From contig NZ_JAFBCX010000003.1 of the NCBI RefSeq assembly GCF_016907955.1, forward strand, positions 558,001 through 622,000: a DNA stretch of 64,000 nucleotides, read 5' to 3'. Within the stretch, counting starts at the first letter, position 1. Every line of letters begins with the position of its first letter. Under the pieces are notes generated by a model. The model saw only the letters and a list, made by a program, of their open reading frames with translations, made no database searches and was not told the origin of the DNA. Positions 36,228 through 44,796 of the stretch are shown in pieces. Source of the DNA: Lentzea nigeriaca. GTDB taxonomy: Bacteria > Actinomycetota > Actinomycetes > Mycobacteriales > Pseudonocardiaceae. The position numbers and the translations under genes were made by a program.

Positions 36228-37227
36228 CTAGGACGCCGCTTCGAACGTCTCGTGCACCTGCGCGCGCACGGCCACGGACAGCGGCGCGGTCCAGCCGTGC
36301 CACCACGTCCTCGTCCTCGACCAGCCGCAGCTCGGCCCGCTGCCGCTGCTCCCACGCGCGCTCCAGGCGGGACAACGCGGCCGCGTCCCGTGCCAGCGCC
36401 TCCACCGACTCCGGGTCCTCGTCCTTGGCGAGCTCGCGCACCAGGAACGCCCGCTGCGGGCCACCCTCGTCCTCGCGGGTGCGCACGGCCAGCACCTTGA
36501 ATCGCGGCCCTGCCGGGAACACGGCCTCCTCGACGACACGTCCGGCGAGCAGCTCGGTCGTGCGCCGGGCGGACACCGGCCAGATCAGCAGGTCGAGACC
36601 GGCGGCCGCGGTGGTGATGTCGAGTTGGGTGCTCGCGTCGAGGAAGCCGGGCTCCCACAGGATCGCGCCCTTGTCCGCGTCGTGCTGGTTCATCTGGCGC
36701 AGCACGACTTTGCGATGCGTCGGCAGCCGTCGCAACCCGGACACCAGGCACGGCAGGTAGCCGTCGAACTGGTCGAGGCAGGCCCCTCGGCCGAGGTACA
36801 GGCAGACGGCGACGAGGTCTGCCTTGGCGTCGGTGCGCAGCATCGGCCGCGCCGACAGGGCGACGTTCACCGAGGCCAGCGGCTCGGTGTAGGCGGATCC
36901 GGCGCTCTGGCCGAACAGCGTCTGCTCCGCCGGGGTGCTGGGCCGGTCGACGACGTCGAGCGGTTGCGGTCGGGTGGCGGGCAGGTCGACCACGACGGCA
37001 TCGGCCGAAGGTGCCGGTGCGGCTTCTGGTGTGGACGACGCTGATACCGGCGCGGGCTTCGGCCTCGAACGCGGGGCAGACACGGTGGTAACCGGAACCG
37101 GTGGCGCGGAAGGGATTCCGGCGAGCGGTGAGACAGTTACCGGCGCCAGCCGAGCCGTGATCTCGGCGGTCGGCCATCCAGAACGGCACGCTCGGGACCA
37201 ATGCGACAGAGGCCGTGTACGGCTCAA
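36228..37227 (-). pseudogene. ART-like domain protein with 3' frameshift
   Basis: A frame open from 37227 encodes a Pro/Ala-rich N-terminal tail (about 100 residues), then a globular domain: ADLVAVCLYLGRGA, GLRRLPTHRKVVLR, EPGFLDAS, LIWPVSARRT, VVEEAVFPAGPRFKVLAVRT, and a helical tail. Order and motifs resemble an ADP-ribosyltransferase fold: R in strand 1, the STS-like GFLDAS, and the E-V-F-P-x-G-x-x-F strand. The Glu/Gln two residues before the catalytic Glu is Val. Near 36281-36288 one base appears lost: the natural C-terminus (LSVAVRAQVHETFEAAS, stop 36228) lies in the next frame. The start is uncertain because 37227 lies inside a terminator-like hairpin. This domain type accompanies actinobacterial type VII loci. 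Confidence 0.5.
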
Positions 37228-37247
37228 ATGAGCCGTACACGGCCTCT
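37208..37247. terminator. perfect 19-bp-stem hairpin
   Basis: AGAGGCCGTGTACGGCTCA, then AA, then its exact reverse complement to 37247. It lies 52 bases past the stop of the minus-strand VCBS gene and overlaps the nominal start of the next minus-strand gene, so it is best read as the terminator of the VCBS gene. No T run follows on either strand. Confidence 0.7.
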
Positions 37248-37299
37248 CCCCCTCACGAGCGGGCTGGGGGTCCCACTCGTCCCGGTCCCACCGCCTCCC

Positions 37300-38784
37300 T
37301 TACGACGGGACCGGGCAGCTTCCTGGCGGTTGCTTGCCGATCGTCAGATTCACGACGGACCCGGCCGCGACCTCCTTGCCCGCCGGCGGGTTGCTGCTCA
37401 CCACGCGGTCGATGTCACCGCAGGCAGGTGCCGCGACCCCGGTGGTGGTACCGGCCTTCAGGCCCTCCGCGCCGAGTCGTGCCAGCGCCTCGTCGTAGGT
37501 GAGGCCGCGCAACCCCGGCACGGCCACAACCGCGGGACCACCGCCGAACCCGCCGCTCCCGTCGGCGATCGCGACGAACACGCCCTTGTTGCCGAAGCCC
37601 ACGACGTCCGCGGCGCCGTCACCCGTGATGTCCGCCAGGACCCTCGGATGCTGGGCGACCGTCCACCCGCTCTCGGAACCGAAGTCCGCGTTCACCCGGC
37701 GGGCCGGGCCGAACGTGCCGTCACCGCGAGACACCGCGGACACCACGCCGTTGGAGCCGAAGCCGACGATGTCCGCGCGGCCGTCGTGCGTGACATCTCC
37801 GATCGACGGCGACGGCTGCGACGAGGTGCCGTAACCGGCGCCGTTGTTGTAGCCGAAGTAGCCGACGCCCACGCCGAACGTGGTGAAGGTGCCGCCGCCG
37901 GTCGCACGGCCGGTGTAGGTGTTGGCGTCGTAGCCGAAGCGGATCGCGTCGGCGAAGCCGTCACCGGTGATGTCGGCGACGCTGAAGACGGCGTTCGCGG
38001 ACTGGTCGGCGTTGCTAGTCGACGTCTGCGAGACGCCGTAGGTGCCGTCCGGGCGGGCGATCGCCGACATCGGCACGACAGAGGGGCTGTAGCGGACCGA
38101 GAGGATGTCCGGTCGCTTGTCACCGCCGATGTTCGCGAGCTTGAACTGGGTGAAGTCGAAGCGGTCCAGGGTGAACTCGGCGGTCGCGAGGTACGGCAGG
38201 GCGAAACCGCCGTCGCCGGTGGCCAGTGAGACGTCCACCCGTCCGTCGGCGAACGCGTAGAGGTCGGCGCGTCCGTCGAGGTTCGCGTCGCCCAGCTGCA
38301 CGCTCAGCGGGCCCGGCCGCCCGTTGGAACCGAAGATCCCCGCGACGAACCGCATCGGGCCGAAGGACCCGTCCCCCTTGCCCACCGCGGTCCACACGCC
38401 GTCGGGCCCGGACCCCACCAGGTCCGCGAAGCCGTCCCCGGTGATGTCCGCGACCCAGCGCGGATGCTTGCCGATCCGCCAGCCGGAGTTGTAGCCATAG
38501 CCCCCGAGGACGAACTTGGGTGGGGCGAAACCGCCGCCTCCCAGTGCGATCGACGTCCACACGCCGTCGTCGCCGAACGCGACGATGTCGGCCTTGCCGT
38601 CGCGCGTGACGTCCACGAGCGTGCGGATGTGCCGGTCGGTTCGCCACCCCTGGTCGTACCCGAACGCCGCCAGCGCGTACTTCGCGGTCGGAACGGGCGC
38701 CGCGGCCGCCGGTGCCGCGGGCAGCAGACCCGCGAGCACCACGGCGACGGCACCCACCGCGCGTCTCCACGCATTGCGCCTCAA
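37300..38784 (-). CDS. secreted VCBS/FG-GAP repeat protein with PASTA domain
   Basis: 494 aa from TTG 38784, chosen because AGGGGG lies 7 bases upstream and the product then starts with a Sec signal peptide (cleaved near AAAAP). The mature part has about seven FG-GAP/VCBS repeats with Ca-binding-type loops (DVTRDGKADIV, DITGDGFADLV, DANLDGRADLY), a beta-propeller-like array. Residues from about 425 form one PASTA domain (VPGLRGLTYDEALARL, SSNPPAGKEV) that could bind peptidoglycan. It is probably a cell-wall-associated extracellular protein; the ligand is unknown. Confidence 0.85.
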   Translation of the reverse strand: MRRNAWRRAVGAVAVVLAGLLPAAPAAAAPVPTAKYALAAFGYDQGWRTDRHIRTLVDVTRDGKADIVAFGDDGVWTSIALGGGGFAPPKFVLGGYGYNSGWRIGKHPRWVADITGDGFADLVGSGPDGVWTAVGKGDGSFGPMRFVAGIFGSNGRPGPLSVQLGDANLDGRADLYAFADGRVDVSLATGDGGFALPYLATAEFTLDRFDFTQFKLANIGGDKRPDILSVRYSPSVVPMSAIARPDGTYGVSQTSTSNADQSANAVFSVADITGDGFADAIRFGYDANTYTGRATGGGTFTTFGVGVGYFGYNNGAGYGTSSQPSPSIGDVTHDGRADIVGFGSNGVVSAVSRGDGTFGPARRVNADFGSESGWTVAQHPRVLADITGDGAADVVGFGNKGVFVAIADGSGGFGGGPAVVAVPGLRGLTYDEALARLGAEGLKAGTTTGVAAPACGDIDRVVSSNPPAGKEVAAGSVVNLTIGKQPPGSCPVPS

Positions 38785-38882
38785 AGCATTGCCCCCTAAA
38801 GCAAATCCTGTTCGACGGTTCACGATCTGAGGCGTTCCACCCCGTTCCACCTCAGTTCCACGCGTCTGCTTGGGTGTGCGGC

Positions 38883-40703
38883 GTGACGCCCGAGTCGTTG
38901 TTGGCAGCAGGCACCCGAGCGCTGGCGGAGAACGGGGACCTGCGCACCAGCCGGGAACGGTTCGCCGAGGCCTACGAGGCCGCCCAACGCGCCGGTGACG
39001 TGCACACGCTCGTCGCGGCGGCACTCGGCGCCGGTGGCGTGTGGGTGCACGAGCACCGCACCGCCGCCGAGGCGGAGCTGGTGCGGTCGCGGATCAGGCA
39101 CGCGCTCACGCTGGTGGAACCGAAGTCCGCCATCGCGTTGCGACTGCGGCTGCGTCTCACCGCCGAAAGCGACTACCAGGCCAACGAGCACTCGAACGTC
39201 CTCGGACTGCTCGACGAGGCCCGGCAGGTCGCCGACCCGGTCGTCCGCGTGGAGGCACTCAGCCTCGCGCACCACTGCGTCCTCGGGCCGGGCCACGTGG
39301 AGCTGCGCAAGGAACTCGCCGCGGAGATGATCACCGAGAGCCTGCGCAGCGGACGCCAGGGCGACCTGATGATGGCGTTGCTGTGGCAGGTGGTCGACCA
39401 CTTCCTCGCCGCCGACCCGCACGCCGTCCGCCGTCTCACAGATCTACAGGAGCGGCTCAAGCACGAGGATCACCTCGCCGTGCGGTTCGTGGTGAGCGCG
39501 GTCGAGGTGATGCTCGCGATCCGCGACGGCCGGTTCGCCGAGGCCGAGCAGCTGGCGGGAGCGAGCGCCCAGCTCGGTGCCGAGGTCGGCGACGTGGACG
39601 CCACCGCCTGGTACGGAGCCCAGCTCTGCGCGATCCGCTGGTACCAGGGCCGCACGGCGGAGCTGTTCCCGCTGCTCGACCACCTGGTGCACTCGCCGAC
39701 CCTGAGCACGGTCGACAACTCGTTCTTCGCCGCGCTCGCGGTCGCCGCCGCGTTGTCCGGCGACCGGCGCAAGGCCCAGGGCGCCCTCGCGATGCTGTGC
39801 AGGCACGGGCTCGCGTCGCTGCCCCGTTCCAGCACGTGGCTCGTGACGATGAGCGGGGTGGCGGACGCGGCGCACCTGCTCGGTGACGCCGACGTCGCCC
39901 GCGAGGTCTACGAGATCCTGCTGCCGTTCGCGCGGCTGCCGTTGATGGCGAGCCTCGCCGTCACGTGCTTCGGCTCTGCGGAGCACCCGCTCGGGCTCGC
40001 GGCGCTGACGTTCGGCGACGTCGATCTGGCGGTGGCGCACCTCAAATCCGCGGTGCGCGACAACCTGGCGCTCGGGCACTGGCCCGCGGTGCTGTCGTCA
40101 CGGCGGAAGTACGCGGAGGCGCTGGAACGGGCGGGCGAGGTCGAGGAAGCACGCCGCCAGCTCGCCACCTGTGCCCAGGAGGCCGCGGAACTCGGTGTCG
40201 CGGCACCTCCCGACGCGGAGCTGTCGGTGCGGCGCGAGGGCAGGAAATGGCTCGTCCGCCTCGGCGGCCGGAGCGTCCTCGTCGACGGCGGGATCGGCAT
40301 GGCGCACCTCGCGGTACTCGTCGCCAACCCCGGCAGGGAGATCGACGCGGCGGAGCTCGTCGCGGGCACGAACGCGCTCACCGGAGACGTCACGGCGCAG
40401 GACCGGCTCGACCCGGAAGCGTTGCGGCAGTACCGGAACAGGCTCGCGGAGCTGCGTGAACGCGATCTCGGCGAGGCCGAGCGGGCAGAGCACGACTGGC
40501 TCGCGGGCGAGATCGCGGCGGCCACCGGGCTGGGCGGCAGACCCCGGTCGTTCCCCGACTCCGGGGAACGTGCCCGAATCGCTGTGGGCAAGGCGATCCG
40601 GCGCGCGGTGACCGCACTGGCGTCGGCCGACCCGATGATCGGCGACCACGTGCGCGACCACGTCCGAACGGGCAGGCGGTGCAGCTACACACCCGCGCCG
40701 TGA
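38883..40703 (+). CDS. TPR-like regulator-type protein
   Basis: 606 aa from GTG 38883. The first ~460 residues are helical repeats in TPR style (AAQRAGDVHTLVAAALG, EARRQLATCAQEAAELG). The C-terminus carries a module known from many actinobacterial ATPase/regulator proteins: a winged-helix-like segment (GIGMAHLAVLVANPGREIDAAEL), an RNRLAELRERDLGEAERA coiled segment, then ERARIAVGKAIRRAV and a final RTGRRCSYTP. It lacks the NTPase and BTAD domains usually N-terminal to this module, so it may be a stand-alone sensor or a shortened regulator. Divergent from the VCBS gene. Confidence 0.7.
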   Translation: MTPESLLAAGTRALAENGDLRTSRERFAEAYEAAQRAGDVHTLVAAALGAGGVWVHEHRTAAEAELVRSRIRHALTLVEPKSAIALRLRLRLTAESDYQANEHSNVLGLLDEARQVADPVVRVEALSLAHHCVLGPGHVELRKELAAEMITESLRSGRQGDLMMALLWQVVDHFLAADPHAVRRLTDLQERLKHEDHLAVRFVVSAVEVMLAIRDGRFAEAEQLAGASAQLGAEVGDVDATAWYGAQLCAIRWYQGRTAELFPLLDHLVHSPTLSTVDNSFFAALAVAAALSGDRRKAQGALAMLCRHGLASLPRSSTWLVTMSGVADAAHLLGDADVAREVYEILLPFARLPLMASLAVTCFGSAEHPLGLAALTFGDVDLAVAHLKSAVRDNLALGHWPAVLSSRRKYAEALERAGEVEEARRQLATCAQEAAELGVAAPPDAELSVRREGRKWLVRLGGRSVLVDGGIGMAHLAVLVANPGREIDAAELVAGTNALTGDVTAQDRLDPEALRQYRNRLAELRERDLGEAERAEHDWLAGEIAAATGLGGRPRSFPDSGERARIAVGKAIRRAVTALASADPMIGDHVRDHVRTGRRCSYTPAP

Positions 40704-41052
40704 GCCGCTTTGCCGCTCCAGCAACGGAAATCGCACAATATTGGTCAGTGATGAACAACGGTCACACCCTCAAGCCAAGCCTAAGAGCAAGCTCCAATCC
40801 GGTGTGATTTAGAACACGGAAAGTTTGAGTCAAGAGCCGTCCCGCCGGTGTGAACAAAGATCCGATGCCCGAACGGGCAGATGGCCGAGAGCGCTTCCAC
40901 GACCTGGGAAAACGATCTTCCTGATCACCGGTCACCCCTGGGCCGGGCGCCCGTTTCCGTGCACGGCAAGGGATTGTGAACAGTGGATCTCAATTGGTCA
41001 CCCGTGAACCGGAATACGAGATTTCTCCCTAAAGCTACTTGATACTGCACAC
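40704..41052. promoter_or_regulatory. 349-bp promoter region of the ESX cluster
   Basis: No supported gene; a 60-codon frame at 40825 lacks a ribosome site and normal codon use. The region is A/T-richer than the flanks and includes CAATATTG (40737-40744). GAGAGCGCTTCCA (40888-40900) resembles a LacI-type site but its symmetry is poor. It very probably carries the promoter for the six-gene cluster that starts at 41053; that first ATG has no clear ribosome-binding site. Confidence 0.45.
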
Positions 41053-41430
41053 ATGTACATCGTCGGTGACAACGATGCCGTCCCGCTGCGCGACACGGTC
41101 AGCTCGGGTGAGGTGCAACTCGACCCGGCCGCGGGCGAGGAGCTCCGCAAGCAGTTCCAGGCTCAGATCGACCAAGTCGACTCGTGGATCGAACGCGCCA
41201 ACCACAGCATCGCCCTTCCCGCGCCGCTGGGCGCCAACCCGGTCGGCGACGCCATGCGGGAGAAGTTCACCCAGCGGGCCGAGGGTGAGCAGGACTCGTT
41301 CGTCAGCGTCATGACCGCGTACCGCACAGTGCTGGAGCAGACGAAGAACTCGATCGTCGAGGCGATCGAGAACTTCACCCGCCTCGACGAGGAAAAGCAA
41401 GCCGAACTGAAGAAAATCATGAACAGCTGA
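41053..41430 (+). CDS. WXG100-like ESX substrate
   Basis: 125 aa, almost entirely helical: a short beta-like N-terminus, then two long helices (EELRKQFQAQIDQVDSWIERA and FVSVMTAYRTVLEQTKNSIVEAIENF). The SWIERA turn lies where WXG proteins have the WxG bend but has no Gly, so it is a WXG-like protein rather than a canonical EsxA. Probably exported by a type VII system as a dimer. First gene of the ESX-type cluster, 49 bp before the PPE-like gene. Confidence 0.65.
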   Translation: MYIVGDNDAVPLRDTVSSGEVQLDPAAGEELRKQFQAQIDQVDSWIERANHSIALPAPLGANPVGDAMREKFTQRAEGEQDSFVSVMTAYRTVLEQTKNSIVEAIENFTRLDEEKQAELKKIMNS

Positions 41431-41479
41431 TCCCGGCTCGGATCCAGCTGACTCCACCGACGCGAGAGGCGAGCCGGTC

Positions 41480-43111
41480 ATGCCCCCCGAGACCGACCCC
41501 AGCGAGTTCGAGAACAAGCCCGTCCTCACGGACCCCCAGAACTGGGCGTCGCGCTCACACCAAGAGCTCTACGCCGCTGTGCACACCAACAACGACCCCG
41601 GTCAGGCCGGCCAGATCAGCTCCGAGTGGGGCAAGTACGGCTCCGAGCTGACCGAGGCCGCTCGCACCATCAACGCCGTCATCACCGCGTCGGAGTCCAA
41701 GTGGACGGGCGGTGCCGCCGAAGCCGCCCGCGACGCGATGAAGAAGCTCGGCGACTGGGTCGACGAGACCGCCCGCACGGCCGTCGACGTCGGCAAGAAG
41801 GTCTCCGAGCAGGGCAACGTCATGGAGGCCGCGCGGGCGCAGATGCCCGCGCCCGTCCAGTTCGACTGGGCCAAGGTCGCCACGGTCCTCGCCGGGCCGG
41901 GCACGCCCGCCTTCGTGATGGCGGCCGCTGACATCGCTGTCACCAACGCGAAGGCGCGTGCGGCGCACGACCAGGCGATCGCCGTGATGACCAACATGGA
42001 GGCCAACTCCCGGCAGATCGACACGTCGACGCCGACCTTCAAACCGCCGTTCAACCCGACCACCGGCAAGGTCGAGGAGCCGGTCTTGGCGACGCGGCGC
42101 CTGGCTCCCGTGAGCACGCTCAGGGGCGCGGACGCGCTGACGTCCACGCACCCGCAGGGCGCCGGTGCAGGCACCGCGACCGCTCCGACCGGCACCGCGC
42201 TCTCGCCGGGCGCCGTTCCGCCGGGCGCCGGCTCCTACACTCCCGCTGCCGCCGCGATGCCGGCTGGTGGCTCCTACGCTCCCGACGCCGCCGCAATGCC
42301 GACCGGTGGCTCCTACACACCCGCCGCCGCCGCGACTCCGGCCGGTGGCTCCGGAGGCGGTAGCTGGGCCACGCCTCCCCCGCCGATCCGGCCGGACCTC
42401 ACGGCCGCGGCGGCCGCGACGTACACGCCGCAGCCTTCCTCGTACACGCCGCAGTCCTTCTCGGGTGGTGGCGGCAACACCTACACCAGTGGCACCGACT
42501 ACAAGCCGCAGTTCTCCGGTGGTGGCACGCCCTATCCCGGCGCAGGACCGATCAACAGGCCCGGCTCGACGCCGCGGCCGAACGTGACCACGCCGAAACC
42601 GACGATCCCACCCGGCCTCAACGATCCGAACACCTACCTCCCCAAGGACACGAACCTGCCCAAGGGCATGACTCCTGGAGTCACCGGTGGCGGCGGCGGT
42701 GGCGGCGGCGGTGCTGCAGCTGGTGGTGGCGCCGGTGCCGCGGCCGCCGCGGCGGCGGCCATGAAGGGCGGCGCCGGCGGTTTCGGTGGCGGTTTCGGCG
42801 GCGCCGGTGCCGCGGGTGGCGGCGGCGCGATGCAGTCCGGTGGTGCGGCAGGTGTGGCTCAGGGTGGCCGCGCGATGCCCACGGGCATGACGCTGCCCGG
42901 TGCCTCCGCCGCGGCGGGCAGCGCGGCGGGCGGGGCCGGGATGGGCGCGGGTGCCGGTGCCGCCGGCGGCCGCGGCGGCGAGGACAAGGAACGCAAGTCC
43001 GCCAGCTACATCATGGGCGGCGACCTGTTCGAGGTGCCGGGCGAGAACCTGCCGCCGTCGGTGATCGGTGGCACCAAGCCGAAGAAGCAGAAGGGGCCCG
43101 AGCAGTCTTGA
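41480..43111 (+). CDS. PPE-like ESX substrate with Gly/Pro-rich tail
   Basis: 543 aa. Residues 1-180 form a long helical bundle with a WTGG turn (about residue 74), like PPE/WXG-domain substrates; NWASRSHQELY near the N-terminus is the PPE-type region. The rest is low complexity: repeated (S/T)Y-(T/A)P motifs, then a poly-Gly/Ala region (about 400-500), then a short ordered end (SYIMGGDLFEVPGENLPP) that is a candidate export or anchoring signal. The stop overlaps the espG TTG start (TTGA), so it is translationally coupled to its presumptive chaperone. Confidence 0.8.
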   Translation: MPPETDPSEFENKPVLTDPQNWASRSHQELYAAVHTNNDPGQAGQISSEWGKYGSELTEAARTINAVITASESKWTGGAAEAARDAMKKLGDWVDETARTAVDVGKKVSEQGNVMEAARAQMPAPVQFDWAKVATVLAGPGTPAFVMAAADIAVTNAKARAAHDQAIAVMTNMEANSRQIDTSTPTFKPPFNPTTGKVEEPVLATRRLAPVSTLRGADALTSTHPQGAGAGTATAPTGTALSPGAVPPGAGSYTPAAAAMPAGGSYAPDAAAMPTGGSYTPAAAATPAGGSGGGSWATPPPPIRPDLTAAAAATYTPQPSSYTPQSFSGGGGNTYTSGTDYKPQFSGGGTPYPGAGPINRPGSTPRPNVTTPKPTIPPGLNDPNTYLPKDTNLPKGMTPGVTGGGGGGGGGAAAGGGAGAAAAAAAAMKGGAGGFGGGFGGAGAAGGGGAMQSGGAAGVAQGGRAMPTGMTLPGASAAAGSAAGGAGMGAGAGAAGGRGGEDKERKSASYIMGGDLFEVPGENLPPSVIGGTKPKKQKGPEQS

Positions 43112-43866
43112 TCACGCCCGAGTACCTGCTGTCGCCGCGCGAGTTCGACGTGCTGTGGCACACCCTGCGCCTCGGCCGCATGCCCTACCCGCTCGACGTG
43201 CCCACCGAGGGCGCGACCGAGTCGGAACGCAAGGCGCTGCAGGAACAGACGCTTGCAGGGCTGCGCGAACGGGGTCTGGCGGACGACGAACAGCTCGAGG
43301 ACTACCTGCGCCTGCTCGACGACCACGAGGTGTCCGTGGACGCCGTCGCTGGCCTCGACCGGCTCGTCCGCGCGCTCGCCGCGTCGAACGGCGACCTGGC
43401 CGTGCTGGCGATCATCGACGACGGCCGCGTCGGCCTGACGGGCATCAGGCCGACCGGCCTCGCGCGCGAGATCGTCGAGGTGCTGCCCGACGGCAAGCCC
43501 GGGCCGGGCACCGCCCTCTCCGTGCGGCTGCAGGCGCTCGTCGACGCCGTGGCGCTGCAGGAGGCGGACGACGAGGAGTCGGAGGACCCGTGGGGTGCGG
43601 CCGATGACGAGCTCGACGACAAAAAGGCGCTGCAGCGGTCTGGTCTGTCCCCTCAGGACGCGGCGCAGGTGGGTGAGCTGACCGCGAACCGCGTCGCGGG
43701 CGGCCAGTTCGGCGTGACGCACGGCCGGCAACGTGCCGACGTGGTCATCAACTGGTTCGACACCCACCAGGGCCGCTATCTGATGGTGAACGCGAACGGC
43801 TGGCTGAGCCTCTCGCCCACAGACAACGATCGCATCGCAACTCGAATCAACGCCGTGCTGGCATGA
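43108..43866 (+). CDS. ESX secretion chaperone EspG family
   Basis: 252 aa starting at a TTG that overlaps the PPE-like stop. EspG features are the N-terminal LSPREFDVLWHTLRLGRMPYPLDV, a central beta sheet (DLAVLAIIDDGRVGLTGIRP) and a C-terminal RYLMVNANGWLSLSP strand. EspG binds the tips of PE/PPE dimers in the cytosol and delivers them to the ESX export ATPase. Direct coupling to a PPE-like gene supports this role. The next start overlaps its stop (ATGA). Confidence 0.88.
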   Translation: MITPEYLLSPREFDVLWHTLRLGRMPYPLDVPTEGATESERKALQEQTLAGLRERGLADDEQLEDYLRLLDDHEVSVDAVAGLDRLVRALAASNGDLAVLAIIDDGRVGLTGIRPTGLAREIVEVLPDGKPGPGTALSVRLQALVDAVALQEADDEESEDPWGAADDELDDKKALQRSGLSPQDAAQVGELTANRVAGGQFGVTHGRQRADVVINWFDTHQGRYLMVNANGWLSLSPTDNDRIATRINAVLA

Positions 43867-44459
43867 GAGGGAATTTCGTGGACCCGTTGGGACCAATAGA
43901 CGCACAGCGGATGGCCGGAGTCGATCCGGACCGCTGGATGCAGGACATGCAGGCGAAGATCGCCGACCTCTCGGTGAAGACGGCTGAACTGCAGGACAAC
44001 CTGGCGCACTCGTCGGCGACCGCGATGTCGAAGGACCACGCGGTGCGGGTGACGATCGCGCCGACCGGAGCGTTGCAGGGCATCGAGCTGACCGAGCGCG
44101 CGGCGGGCATGAGTCCGCAACGACTGCAAGCGTCGATCATGGAGGCCGTCGGCAAGGCGCAGCGCGCCGCCTCGGAGAAGATGCTCGAGGCGTTCCAGCC
44201 GCTCGGCGCGGGCACCGAGTCGATGAACCTGGTGATGTCCTACCTCCCGCCGGCCGTGGAGGAAGAGGAGGACGACCACGACCCGTACGCGGCCGCCGTG
44301 GACGAGCACGAGCCGCCGTCCGCGCCCGCTCCGCCCCGGCCGCCGGCCCCTTCCTGGGGCGCCGCACCGCCTCCCGCACCTCCAGCACCTCCCGCACCTC
44401 CCGCCCGGCGACCCCGCCCGGCGAACGACGACATGGACGAGGACAACAACCCGTGGTGA
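43863..44459 (+). CDS. YbaB/EbfC-like protein of ESX locus
   Basis: 198 aa; an alternative GTG start at 43878 is possible. Residues about 20-115 have the YbaB fold order: helix (MQAKIADLSVKTAELQ), three strands (HAVRVTIAPTGALQGIELT), and a long helix (RLQASIMEAVGKAQRAASEKM). The remaining 80 residues are acidic then Pro/Ala-rich. YbaB proteins bind DNA as dimers, but versions in actinobacterial ESX loci are probably structural or chaperone-like. It starts in an ATGA overlap with the espG stop. Confidence 0.8.
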   Translation: MRGNFVDPLGPIDAQRMAGVDPDRWMQDMQAKIADLSVKTAELQDNLAHSSATAMSKDHAVRVTIAPTGALQGIELTERAAGMSPQRLQASIMEAVGKAQRAASEKMLEAFQPLGAGTESMNLVMSYLPPAVEEEEDDHDPYAAAVDEHEPPSAPAPPRPPAPSWGAAPPPAPPAPPAPPARRPRPANDDMDEDNNPW

Positions 44460-44484
44460 TCTCAACTGACCGAGGGAGGCGCCG

Positions 44485-44796
44485 ATGACCAGCGGTGGGC
44501 AGTTCACGGTCGCCCCGGAAGATCTCCGGACGTTCGCAACGCACGTGCAGTCGATCGCCGACCAGCTCGGATCGTCGAAGAGCGTCATCGACAGCGTCAA
44601 ATACACCCCCACGGTGTGGGGCATCGTCGGCGGGCTCTTCTACATCGCCGTCGACAAGAACTTGAGGGACGCCTCGTCGTGCATCGGGAAGTACGAGGCG
44701 AGTCTGCACGAGGCCGCGAAGAACACGAAGCAGACCGCGGACACGTACGCCGGTACTGAAGAGGGCAACGCCAACACCTTCAGCGGGAGGGCGTGA
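44485..44796 (+). CDS. WXG100-like ESX protein
   Basis: 103 aa, GGGAGG ahead of the ATG. Typical of the ESX substrates called T7SS-C or EspC-like: FTVAPEDLRTFATHVQSIADQLGSS, a middle VWG turn (WGIVGG), and a C-terminal helix ending YAGTEEGNANTF. It should form a helical hairpin and pair with the next protein, with which it shares a GTGA/TGATG junction. Confidence 0.8.
   Translation: MTSGGQFTVAPEDLRTFATHVQSIADQLGSSKSVIDSVKYTPTVWGIVGGLFYIAVDKNLRDASSCIGKYEASLHEAAKNTKQTADTYAGTEEGNANTFSGRA

Noticed and set aside
40888-40900. GAGAGCGCTTCCA as a LacI/CebR-like site before the ESX cluster
   Set aside because: Poorly symmetric (left half CCGAGAG does not match right half), no LacI gene or sugar gene nearby.
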